Notes under the pieces: generated by a model
What the model saw: only the letters and a program-made list of their open reading frames with translations
Databases searched by the model: none
Told to the model about the DNA's origin: nothing
Shown: positions 1 through 6,095 of the stretch, piece by piece
Position numbering within the stretch: position 1 is the first letter of the stretch
How the letters are laid out: each line of letters starts with the position of its first letter
Translations under genes and position numbers: made by a program
Source of the DNA: Anaerolineae bacterium
GTDB lineage: Bacteria > Chloroflexota > Anaerolineae > JADYZS01
DNA: 7,219 nt
Reading direction: 5' to 3'
Assembly (NCBI GenBank): GCA_020853075.1
Contig: JADYZS010000356.1
Coordinates: 1 to 7,219, forward strand

Positions 1-70
1 AGCGATTCTTGCGGTATCATAAGGGCTGCCTCCGTATTAGGATGGTTCGGCAACCTCTATGATACGAGGC

Positions 71-101
71 GGCCGCGTTTAGGTCAAGCCTGAGCGCGGC
101 C
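71..101. other. Strong stem-loop just upstream of the first gene
   Basis: GGCCGCGTTTAGG (71-83) pairs with CCTGAGCGCGGCC (89-101) around a five-base loop TCAAG. The 13-bp stem includes two G-U pairs. It ends nine bases before the ATG of the first gene, where a ribosome binding site would normally sit, and no T-tract follows, so it is not a typical intrinsic terminator for a plus-strand gene. It could be an RNA element controlling translation of the 110-493 gene, or the remains of a terminator of a gene to the left. The pairing is seen directly; the role is inference. Confidence 0.5.
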
Positions 102-109
102 TATGATTT

Positions 110-493
110 ATGACCAAGCCTCAGCTAAATGAGCGTCAATTGCAGGTGCATGTCCCTGTCGTAGGTTGGCTCTTCATCGTGGCGAATGCCGTGATCCTTG
201 TGATCGCCGCCTTCGTGCTCGTGCTCCTGGTCGGCATCGGCGTCTCCGTTGGTGAGCCCGAAGCGATGACGATTCTCAGCATTGTTGGTACGGGCGTGGC
301 GCTGCTGTTGGCCGTGCTCAGCGTGCCGGGGATCGTAGCCGGGGTCGGCCTCCTGGCGCGCAAATCGTGGGCCAGGATTCTGACCATCGTCCTCTCTATC
401 CTGGGCCTGGTGAACTTCCCCATCGGCACCCTCATCGGCGTCTATGCCCTATGGGTGCTCATGCAGGAGGGAGCCACCGGGTACTTTTCCTAG
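110..493 (+). CDS. Small conserved integral membrane protein, function unknown
   Basis: This 127-aa protein is almost entirely hydrophobic. I see about three membrane-spanning stretches: residues 17-47, 54-82 and 88-118. A short basic loop (ARKSWAR, 83-89) lies between the last two. The C-terminal pattern GLLxRKSWARIL followed by NFPIGTLIGVYALWVL resembles a widespread family of small unnamed bacterial membrane proteins ending in a short polar tail with YF. I know no function for that family. The ATG at 110 is the only convincing start, but it lacks a Shine-Dalgarno sequence because the preceding bases form a stem-loop. It could be leaderless or weakly translated; a GTG at 146 would remove only the polar N-terminus. 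It stands 72 bases before the patatin gene on the same strand, with no clear functional tie. Confidence 0.8.
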   Translation: MTKPQLNERQLQVHVPVVGWLFIVANAVILVIAAFVLVLLVGIGVSVGEPEAMTILSIVGTGVALLLAVLSVPGIVAGVGLLARKSWARILTIVLSILGLVNFPIGTLIGVYALWVLMQEGATGYFS

Positions 494-518
494 ACGGCGC
501 GGCTGACTTGGGAATACC

Positions 519-549
519 TAACCGCCGAGACCACAGAGAACGCAGAGAT
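519..549. repeat. Relic of a dispersed GAGAACGCAGAG-type intergenic repeat
   Basis: The segment contains CCGCCGAGACCACAGAGAAC followed by GCAGAGAT. From memory, sequences of this style (accgccgagacgcagagaacgcagagag and variants) recur between genes in many Chloroflexi, deltaproteobacterial and planctomycete genomes, where they are often mistranslated as repetitive ORFs. Only one degenerate copy is visible here, so the assignment rests on recognition rather than on repeats within the window. Confidence 0.4.
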
Positions 550-555
550 AGGCGT

Positions 556-560
556 GGAGG
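556..560 (+). promoter_or_regulatory. Shine-Dalgarno site that fixes the patatin start
   Basis: GGAGG stands five bases before the ATG at 566. An in-frame GTG at 554 overlaps this site and has no ribosome binding site of its own, so the ATG is preferred. Confidence 0.75.
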
Positions 561-565
561 TTGCC

Positions 566-1426
566 ATGAGAGCCTTCGTCTTGAGCGGCGGCGCTAACTA
601 CGGCGCGCTCCAGGTCGGCGCGCTGGATGCGTTGTTGTCTTATGGCCTCCACCCGGATATAATAGTGGGCGTGTCAGCCGGAGCGATCAACGCGGCCTGG
701 TTTGCCACCCACCCGGATCTGAATGGCATAGGGCAACTGGCAAGAATCTGGTGCCACATCGCCCCCCAGGTGTTCCGGCCTCTGGATCAGGCCAGCATGT
801 TGCTGCAACTTGCTTTACGCCGAGAGAGCGTTTTGTCCAACACTGCTCTACAACGCTTCATCTGCAAGTTCTTGCCCGCCGAGACGAGGTTTGGCGACCT
901 CTCCAACCCTCGCCTGTACGTCACGGCTGCCCGCCTGGCGGACGGAGCACCCCGCGTCTTTGGCGACGATCCCGATGATCGCCTGTTGGATGGGCTGATG
1001 GCGAGCACGGCCATACCACCGCTCTTCCCTCCCTGGCGGATGGACGGGACAGCCTACGTAGATGGGGGGATTGTGTCTAACCTGCCCCTTCAGGTTGCCA
1101 TTGAGCGGGGCGCAGATGAGGTCTTTGCCCTCTTGAATTGCCTCTCCTTAACGGGAAACGACGGCAACGCTCCCCATGGGATGTCTGCTGTGAGCATCCA
1201 TGCCATCGCCCTGATGATAGATCACCAGGTTGAACACGAAATAGAGATGGCAAGGAGGGATGCCGACGTCCGGCTGCATCTGATCCGTCTCTGCCCCGGC
1301 GCAGACCCCGGCTTCTGGAGTTTCGCCCGGGCCGAGGAACTGATCGCTGATGGGCGCAGGGCAGCCCAGGAGTATTTAACGCAAGAACACTTCGTGGAGG
1401 AAAGGACATTGGCATGGATTGGATAA
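566..1426 (+). CDS. Patatin-like phospholipase family protein
   Basis: This 286-aa protein is a predicted serine acyl hydrolase of the patatin family, which cleaves acyl esters of membrane lipids with a Ser-Asp dyad. The oxyanion-hole glycine loop is SGGANYGA at residues 7-14. The nucleophile elbow is GVSAG at 35-39, with Ser37 as nucleophile. The catalytic aspartate is Asp166 in the YVDGGIVSNLP motif. The length suits a single patatin domain, and there is no signal peptide or membrane segment, so it is probably cytosolic or membrane-peripheral. The glycine loop has Asn-Tyr where many family members have an Arg (GGGxRG), a tolerated variant. The ATG at 566 is chosen over GTG 554 because GGAGG lies five bases upstream. 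Its last 13 bases overlap the TerC gene, implying translational coupling. The substrate is unknown. Confidence 0.93.
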   Translation: MRAFVLSGGANYGALQVGALDALLSYGLHPDIIVGVSAGAINAAWFATHPDLNGIGQLARIWCHIAPQVFRPLDQASMLLQLALRRESVLSNTALQRFICKFLPAETRFGDLSNPRLYVTAARLADGAPRVFGDDPDDRLLDGLMASTAIPPLFPPWRMDGTAYVDGGIVSNLPLQVAIERGADEVFALLNCLSLTGNDGNAPHGMSAVSIHAIALMIDHQVEHEIEMARRDADVRLHLIRLCPGADPGFWSFARAEELIADGRRAAQEYLTQEHFVEERTLAWIG

Positions 1427-2181
1427 CAGACCCCCAGGTATGGATCGCGCTCGTGACCCTCACCGTACTGGAAATCGTGCTGGGTATTGACAACATCATT
1501 TTCATCTCTATCCTGGCCGGCAAACTCCCCCACCACCAGCAGGAGCGGGGGCGAGTCATGGGCCTGGGGTTGGCGATGCTGACGCGTATCGTGCTCCTTC
1601 TCTCGTTGTCTGTGATCTTGCGCCTCACCGCGCCCTTGTTCACCGTCCTCGGCAACGAGATCTCCGGGCGCGATCTGATCCTGGTGGCTGGTGGTCTCTT
1701 CCTGCTGGTGAAGAGTACCCGCGAGATTCACGATAAGCTAGAAGGGGCGGCAGAGCATCATACCGCGCGCGCGGCGGCCTCGTTCACCGGGGTGATCGTG
1801 CAAATCGCTTTGTTTGATATCGTCTTTTCCCTTGACTCCGTTATCACCGCGATAGGAATGGCGAACAAGGTCGGCATCATGGTCGCGGCCATCATGATCG
1901 CGGTGGGCGTCATGATGCTATCGGCCCGGTCTATCAGCGCCTTCATTGAGGAACACCCGACGGTGAAGATATTGGCCCTGAGTTTCCTCCTCCTGATCGG
2001 CGTGGCCCTGATTGCCGAGGGCTTTGACGTGCACATCCCCAAAGGCTATATCTACTTCGCCATGGCTTTCTCGGTGCTCGTGGAACTATTGAACATGAGA
2101 CTACGCGCCCCGCAGGCTTCTGCTCCCGTGAAGCTGCGCGGGCCGTATGGTAAGGCTGCGAGGCCGGATGGGAGTGCGTAA
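1414..2181 (+). CDS. TerC family integral membrane protein
   Basis: This 255-aa polytopic membrane protein has both conserved acidic signatures of the TerC family: EIVLGIDNIIF at residues 20-30, and FDIVFSLDSVITA at 134-146. The two halves resemble each other, as is usual for TerC proteins. A charged cytosolic segment (KSTREIHDKLEG) separates them, and a further helix pair covers about 185-230. Family members are linked to tellurite resistance, and several (such as Alx) to manganese efflux, so metal-ion export is the best guess; the conserved Asp/Glu/Asn residues in the membrane would bind the ion. The start lies inside the patatin gene, preceded by a strong GGAGGAAAGGA (1396-1406), seven bases away. 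No metal-sensing riboswitch is visible upstream. The C-terminal tail after about 230 is short, basic and unremarkable. Confidence 0.93.
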   Translation: MDWITDPQVWIALVTLTVLEIVLGIDNIIFISILAGKLPHHQQERGRVMGLGLAMLTRIVLLLSLSVILRLTAPLFTVLGNEISGRDLILVAGGLFLLVKSTREIHDKLEGAAEHHTARAAASFTGVIVQIALFDIVFSLDSVITAIGMANKVGIMVAAIMIAVGVMMLSARSISAFIEEHPTVKILALSFLLLIGVALIAEGFDVHIPKGYIYFAMAFSVLVELLNMRLRAPQASAPVKLRGPYGKAARPDGSA

Positions 2182-2267
2182 AAGGCTGAGAATACCTGTC
2201 ACCCCCTTCTGATTGCCGGGTGAGAGGAACGACAGCCCCCAACCAGCGAAGAAAGGACGGTTCCGCT

Positions 2268-3164
2268 ATGCAAACGGTTGAAGTATCTCACATCGTCAAA
2301 TCGTTCGGCACGACCCAGGCTGTGGCCGACGTGTCTTTCTCCATTGAGCGCGGCGAGATCTTCGGACTCCTCGGCCCCAACGGCGCGGGCAAGACAACGA
2401 CCATTCGCATCATGCTAGATATTTTCAAGCCAGATCAAGGCACGGTCTCCATCCTGGGTGGGCCGCTCACGGAGGACAAGAAGGAGCGCATCGGCTACAT
2501 GCCGGAAGAGCGTGGTCTGTACCAGGACATCCCCCTGGAGCGCTGCCTCCTCTACCTGGCTTCCCTGAAAGGGTTGTCGCCAGCCGAGGCCCGCCAGCGG
2601 CTCAAGGGCTACCTGGAGCGTTTTGACCTGGCCCAGCACAAGAACAAGAAAGTCAAAGAACTGAGCAAGGGGATGCAGCAGAAGGCTCAACTGATTAGCA
2701 CGATCCTGCACGGGCCGGAACTGATCATCGTAGATGAACCCTTTGCTGCCCTTGACCCCATCAACGTGCAACTGGTGAAGGATCTGATGCGGGAATTGCG
2801 CATTCAGGGCACGACGATCATCATGTCCACCCACCAGATGCACCAGGTAGAGGAATTGTGTGACCGCATCGTTCTCATCAACAAAGGGCGGAACCTCCTC
2901 TACGGAGCATTGAACGACATCCGCCGCCGCTATGCCAGCCACGCGGTGGTCGTGCGCGCCGACGGCGAGTTGCCGCCAGTAGCGGGGGTTGCAGAGGTTG
3001 TGCCGCACAATGGCGATGTAAAACTCGTGCTGAGAGAGGAGACGACGCCCCAGGATGTCCTGCGCGCATTGGTGGCGCAGGGTGCGCCAGTGGAGCGGTT
3101 TGAGATCGCCATGCCTACGCTGGATGAGATCTTCATCCGCGCCGTAGGCGAAGGAGGCGCGTGA
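2268..3164 (+). CDS. ABC-2 type transporter ATP-binding protein (NatA/YhaQ-like)
   Basis: This 298-aa nucleotide-binding subunit has a complete ATPase core. Walker A is GPNGAGKTT (36-44), the Q-loop region is GYMPEERGLY (76-85), the ABC signature is LSKGMQQ (132-138), Walker B is LIIVDEP (152-158) and the switch histidine is His189 in MSTHQ. The Q-loop carries Glu where Gln is usual, as is common in this exporter branch. The C-terminal ~90 residues form an accessory domain like that of NatA/YhaQ-type exporters (DUF4162-like), ending in LDEIFIRAVGEGGA. I chose ATG 2268, ten bases after GAAAGGA, over an upstream in-frame GTG at 2220 that would add 16 residues unlike the family. The stop TGA shares one base with the next ATG. 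It powers export through the two downstream permeases; the substrate (ion, drug or lipid) is unknown. Confidence 0.94.
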   Translation: MQTVEVSHIVKSFGTTQAVADVSFSIERGEIFGLLGPNGAGKTTTIRIMLDIFKPDQGTVSILGGPLTEDKKERIGYMPEERGLYQDIPLERCLLYLASLKGLSPAEARQRLKGYLERFDLAQHKNKKVKELSKGMQQKAQLISTILHGPELIIVDEPFAALDPINVQLVKDLMRELRIQGTTIIMSTHQMHQVEELCDRIVLINKGRNLLYGALNDIRRRYASHAVVVRADGELPPVAGVAEVVPHNGDVKLVLREETTPQDVLRALVAQGAPVERFEIAMPTLDEIFIRAVGEGGA

Positions 3165-4438
3165 TGCATCGGTCGTGGCTCGTCGCCCAATACGAATACA
3201 AGCGACTCGCATCCCAGAAGAGCTTCATCCTCGTCCTCCTGAGCGTGCCCCTGCTGATCTCCCTTATCATCGGGTTAGGTGTTGTCATGGAGCGGCTGGA
3301 GAACAACGACGCGCCAGTGGGCTACGTGGACAAGGCCGGTCTGCTGGCCGATCCCATCGCCGCACCCCAGCGAGCCAGTGCACCCGACAGCCCCGGCGTC
3401 CCCGGACTGGTGACGCTGCTACCTTTTCAAACGGAGGAAGAGGCGCGCCAGGCGTTAGAATCCCGCCGTATCCAGGCCTACTACGTGGTGGCCGAAGACT
3501 ACCTTAAAACGAACCGGGTGGACCTCGTCTATATTGAGCCGCCTGGCGAAAATGTGAATCGCCAATTCTGGGATTTCATGCAGATCAATCGCCTTTCTGA
3601 GTTACCACCGGAGATCGCCCGCCGCGCCGTGGCGGGGAGTAACCTGACCGTGCGTTGGCCGGAGGATATGCCCGGCGGCGGCCGCGAGTTTTCCCAGAGG
3701 ACCTTCATCAACAACTTCCTGCCGATGATCGCGGGGCTGGCGTTGATCATTCTTCTCTTCATCAGCAGCGGCTATCTGATGCAGGTGGTCGTTGAGGAGA
3801 AGGAGAACCGCACCATAGAGATCCTGGTGACTTCGGTCACGCCCAACCAACTGATCGGCGGCAAGGTCTTAGGCATCATCGGTGTGGCGCTCACCCAGGT
3901 AGTGGCCTGGATCGTCTTCCTGGCGTTGGTGGTGTTTATCGGCGGCGATTACCTCGGCGTCGGCTTCCTGCGCAATCTGTGGGTGGATCCGCGGACGCTC
4001 TTGACGCTGGTCGCCTTTGCGCTGCCGTCCTACGTGATGATCGCGGCATTGATGGCGAGCGTCGGCGCGCTCGTGTCCGAAGCCCAGGAAGCCCAACAAA
4101 CTACGGGGCTCTTTGCTCTACCCATCTGGGCTCCCTATTGGCTGTTGGCTCTCATCATAGAGTATCCCGACAGCCCGGTGAGCATTGGCCTCACCCTCTT
4201 CCCTCTCACGGCTCTATCAACCCTTAGTTTCCGCCTGGCGATGGCCCCCGTGCCAACCTGGCAAATCGCCTTGAGCCTGACACTGCTCATCCTGTGTGCT
4301 GTGGGAGCGGTATGGCTGGCCGGACGCGCGTTCCGGTTTGGGATGGTTCGCTATGGTCAAGGTTTGCGCTGGCGCGACCTTGTCGCTCTCGGGACGGGAC
4401 AACTGGCGCGCCCTCTTCCTGGAGGCCAGCATGGGTAA
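3164..4438 (+). CDS. ABC-2 family permease, first of two paralogues (NatB/YhaP-like)
   Basis: This 424-aa protein has the ABC-2 permease layout: a cytosolic N-terminus, first helix (about 21-41), a large extracytoplasmic domain (about 43-185), then a cluster of about five helices. Just after the second helix comes the coupling segment EEKENRTIEILVTSVTP (from residue 211), the hallmark of this permease group and the likely contact with the ATPase. The extracytoplasmic domain contains AYYVVAEDYL, echoed by AYYVIAADYV in the next gene, which shows that the two permeases are paralogues. The start is ATG 3164, six bases after GGAGG (3153-3157). A GTG at 3161 is one codon upstream and less well spaced. 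It overlaps the ATPase gene by one base and the next permease gene by eight. Confidence 0.92.
   Translation: MHRSWLVAQYEYKRLASQKSFILVLLSVPLLISLIIGLGVVMERLENNDAPVGYVDKAGLLADPIAAPQRASAPDSPGVPGLVTLLPFQTEEEARQALESRRIQAYYVVAEDYLKTNRVDLVYIEPPGENVNRQFWDFMQINRLSELPPEIARRAVAGSNLTVRWPEDMPGGGREFSQRTFINNFLPMIAGLALIILLFISSGYLMQVVVEEKENRTIEILVTSVTPNQLIGGKVLGIIGVALTQVVAWIVFLALVVFIGGDYLGVGFLRNLWVDPRTLLTLVAFALPSYVMIAALMASVGALVSEAQEAQQTTGLFALPIWAPYWLLALIIEYPDSPVSIGLTLFPLTALSTLSFRLAMAPVPTWQIALSLTLLILCAVGAVWLAGRAFRFGMVRYGQGLRWRDLVALGTGQLARPLPGGQHG
4421..4425 (+). promoter_or_regulatory. Shine-Dalgarno site that fixes the second permease start
   Basis: GGAGG lies five bases before ATG 4431, inside the end of the first permease gene. 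The frame is open upstream to a GTG at 4296, but that start would add 45 residues with no family resemblance and no ribosome binding site. Confidence 0.75.
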
Positions 4439-5669
4439 GATATGGCTCGTCCTGCGCCATGAGATACGCACGACCCTCGGCAGCAAGTCGTTCCTGTTCT
4501 TGACCTTCGGCCTACCCGCGCTCTTTTCCCTCGTTTTCCTGGCCGTCACAGCCTTAAGCAGAGGCGCATCCGGCATACCCGGTGGAGCGGGCGGGGCTGG
4601 AGACCCGTCCCGTCTGCAGGTGGAGGGATACGTGGATCAGAGCGGCCTGGTCAAAGCGATCCCGACGAGCGTCCCGCGGGACATCCTGGTTCCTTACCCG
4701 GACGAGGCCGCCGCACGCGAGGCCCTGCGCGCGGGCGAGGTCGCGGCCTACTACGTCATCGCCGCGGACTACGTTGCGAGTGGTGACCTCCTCTACGTCA
4801 ATCCCAAATACAACTTCGCCACGTCGCGGGGGCAATCGTGGGTCATGCGCCAGACGCTCTTCGCCAATCTACTGGGCAACGATGCCGAGCGGATCGCCCG
4901 CGCCGCGCGGCCGATGGACGTGAAGGTAACCGCCCTGTCGCCGGCCCAGGACACGCGCGATGAAGATAACCCCGCGACCTTCTTTGTCCCTTATATCTCC
5001 ATGATGCTCCTCTATGTCGTCATCCTCATGGCAGCCAGTCTCCTCCTCAATAGCGTCGCCACCGAGAAGAAGAACCGGGTGATGGAGATCCTCTTGTCTT
5101 CGGTCTCTCCCCGGCAGATGCTGACCGGCAAGATCGTGGGGCTGGGGCTTCTCGGCCTTCTGCAAACCGCCATCTGGATGGGAACTGGCTACACCTTTCT
5201 GCTGCTGGGTGGGCAAACCCTGCAACTACCTGCCGGATTCACGCTGCCGCCTTCCATACTAATCTGGGGCTTCGTCTTCTTCTTGCTGGGCTATGCGGTC
5301 TATGCCAGCCTGATGGCCGGTTTAGGGGCGCTGGTTCCTAACCTCAGGGAAGCGTCTCAGGCTGTCATCCTGGTGATCTGGCCGCTCATCATCCCGTTGA
5401 TGCTCTCCAGCATCCTGATTGAGAAGCCCCACGACCCCCTCGCCACCGTCCTGAGCATCTTTCCGCTCACGGCCCCCATCGCCATGATCACGCGGCTGGC
5501 CGCGGGCGGCGTGCCCTGGTGGCAGCCGCTGCTGGCGGTAGGGCTCCTGGTCATCACGGCGCTCATCATCATCCGCGCGGTGGCGAATACCTTCCGCGCC
5601 CAAACGCTCCTCTCCGGCCAGCCGTTCACCGTCGGGCGCTATTGGGCCGCGCTCCTGGGGAGAGGATGA
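4431..5669 (+). CDS. ABC-2 family permease, second of two paralogues (NatB/YhaP-like)
   Basis: This 412-aa protein has the same architecture as the permease before it: a short basic N-terminus (MGKIWLVLRHEIRTTLGSKS), first helix at about 21-42, an extracytoplasmic domain to about 180, then five or so helices. The coupling segment EKKNRVMEILLSSVSP begins at residue 212. The extracytoplasmic domain shares the AYYVIAADY pattern with its neighbour but is otherwise diverged. A glycine-rich stretch (GIPGGAGGAGD) follows the first helix, probably a flexible linker. The gene overlaps the first permease by eight bases and is the last of the plus-strand run, with a terminator starting eight bases after its stop. 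The two permeases probably pair as a heterodimer over two copies of the single ATPase; this stoichiometry is inferred from the gene order. Confidence 0.92.
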   Translation: MGKIWLVLRHEIRTTLGSKSFLFLTFGLPALFSLVFLAVTALSRGASGIPGGAGGAGDPSRLQVEGYVDQSGLVKAIPTSVPRDILVPYPDEAAAREALRAGEVAAYYVIAADYVASGDLLYVNPKYNFATSRGQSWVMRQTLFANLLGNDAERIARAARPMDVKVTALSPAQDTRDEDNPATFFVPYISMMLLYVVILMAASLLLNSVATEKKNRVMEILLSSVSPRQMLTGKIVGLGLLGLLQTAIWMGTGYTFLLLGGQTLQLPAGFTLPPSILIWGFVFFLLGYAVYASLMAGLGALVPNLREASQAVILVIWPLIIPLMLSSILIEKPHDPLATVLSIFPLTAPIAMITRLAAGGVPWWQPLLAVGLLVITALIIIRAVANTFRAQTLLSGQPFTVGRYWAALLGRG

Positions 5670-5676
5670 GGAACGC

Positions 5677-5712
5677 AAAAGGGGCCGCGCGCTGCGACGC
5701 GCGGCCCCTTTT
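5677..5712. terminator. Bidirectional intrinsic terminator between converging genes
   Basis: AAAAGGGGCCGCGCG (5677-5691) and CGCGCGGCCCCTTTT (5698-5712) form a perfect 15-bp inverted repeat around a six-base loop (CTGCGA). The GC-rich core is flanked by an A-tract on one side and a T-tract on the other, so it can terminate transcription from either strand. It begins eight bases after the second permease stop and lies 33 bases past the stop of the minus-strand cysteine-rich gene. Confidence 0.93.
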
Positions 5713-5745
5713 ATTAGATCTCAGAGTTCTATACCATTCGGTTAA

Positions 5746-6081
5746 CTACCCAGGAGGAGGGCAATGTGTGCCGCAGCACCAGATAATGCAAAGCCAGTCC
5801 CCACAATCGGTGGTAAAGATGTGCCTAGTCATCTTGGTGTCAACCGTAGCACAACCGCCAGAGGTGCAGTACCCACAATCAAAAGTACAATCAGCGCTGC
5901 AGGAATCCTGGCAATCGTAGACATTACAGCCGAAGCTGCTACAGGGAGATGGGCAGGTCCAAGAGCAGCCCCCTGCACACCCCGTAGCGTGAGCACGTCT
6001 AGGTCTCAACCCCAGGCCTAAAGCCGCTAGGGCCGCAGCGCGGATCCAGATAGGTACTTTGGTGAGATCTTTCACTTCCAT
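5746..6081 (-). CDS. Secreted cysteine-rich small protein, family not recognised
   Basis: This 111-aa protein appears exported and disulfide- or thioether-rich. Residues 1-14 are a charged/amphipathic n-region, 15-25 a short hydrophobic core (AAALAALGLGL), and 26-32 a basic c-region RPRRAHA with an A-x-A signal-peptidase-like site. The remaining ~79 residues contain 16 cysteines. Eleven lie between 35 and 77, mostly spaced C-x3-C or C-x4-C; after a 15-residue gap, five more lie between 93 and 107, including a CC pair. There are Trps at 41, 96 and 101 and many Ser, Thr and Asp. It ends PPPG. The start is ATG 6081 with AGGAGGT eight bases upstream. The frame is open further, to an ATG at 6138 inside the preceding gene, but that lacks support. 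It follows the MauE-like gene by 13 bases, suggesting that protein helps mature it. Alternatives are a RiPP precursor, a metal-binding protein or a remote methylamine dehydrogenase light-chain-like protein. Confidence 0.78.
   Translation of the reverse strand: MEVKDLTKVPIWIRAAALAALGLGLRPRRAHATGCAGGCSWTCPSPCSSFGCNVYDCQDSCSADCTFDCGYCTSGGCATVDTKMTRHIFTTDCGDWLCIIWCCGTHCPPPG
5986..6081 (-). other. Predicted signal or leader peptide of the cysteine-rich protein
   Basis: This covers residues 1-32 of the cysteine-rich product. A hydrophobic stretch of about 11 residues is followed by RPRRAHA and then TGC, the first cysteine. The AHA site suits signal peptidase I. The strongly basic c-region and short hydrophobic core are atypical for a Sec signal, and there is no RR before the hydrophobic core, so it is not a standard Tat signal. 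It could instead be a leader removed by another protease. Confidence 0.5.
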
Positions 6082-6088
6082 ATCTAGA

Positions 6089-6095
6089 ACCTCCT
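6089..6095 (-). promoter_or_regulatory. Strong Shine-Dalgarno overlapping the upstream stop codon
   Basis: On the minus strand the bases read TGAGGAGGT. The final A of the MauE-like gene's TGA stop is the first base of AGGAGGT, and the ATG of the cysteine-rich gene follows eight bases after GGAGG. This fixes the start at 6081 and points to translational coupling of the two genes. Confidence 0.8.

Noticed and set aside
14..65. Inverted repeat GTATCATA (14-21) / TATGATAC (58-65), with a TATGAT that could serve as a -10 box.
   Set aside because: The arms are only eight bases with a 36-base spacer, and no convincing -35 box stands 16-18 bases upstream of either TATGAT. I cannot support a promoter or operator.
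1077..1731. Long minus-strand open frames (192 and 169 codons) across the patatin-TerC junction.
   Set aside because: They are antisense to two genes with full family motifs, and their translations are Arg/Ser/Gln-rich with no recognisable domain.
2199..2223. Possible small hairpin (TCACCC / GGGTGA) between the TerC and ABC ATPase genes.
   Set aside because: The stem is six base pairs with a 13-base loop and no T-tract, too weak to call a terminator.
2415..3212. A 265-codon minus-strand open frame opposite the ABC ATPase.
   Set aside because: The complementary frame encodes a complete ABC ATPase with all motifs; the antisense frame is a GC-codon-bias shadow.
5764..6021. Plus-strand ORF of 85 codons opposite the cysteine-rich gene, with an AGGAGG-like sequence six bases before its ATG.
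   Set aside because: The apparent ribosome binding site is the complement of the CCT CCT CCT GGG codons (PPPG) ending the minus-strand gene, and the predicted protein is Ala/Thr/Pro/Arg-rich without domain features. Sixteen cysteines with regular spacing behind a signal peptide and a strong ribosome binding site make the minus strand far more convincing. If orthologues kept the plus frame instead, this would need revisiting.
5746..6081. Lanthipeptide or ranthipeptide precursor as a firm assignment for the cysteine-rich protein.
   Set aside because: Ser/Thr and Cys are abundant, but no lanthionine synthetase, radical SAM enzyme or peptide exporter is in the window, and the N-terminus looks like a signal peptide rather than a typical RiPP leader. 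Kept only as an alternative.
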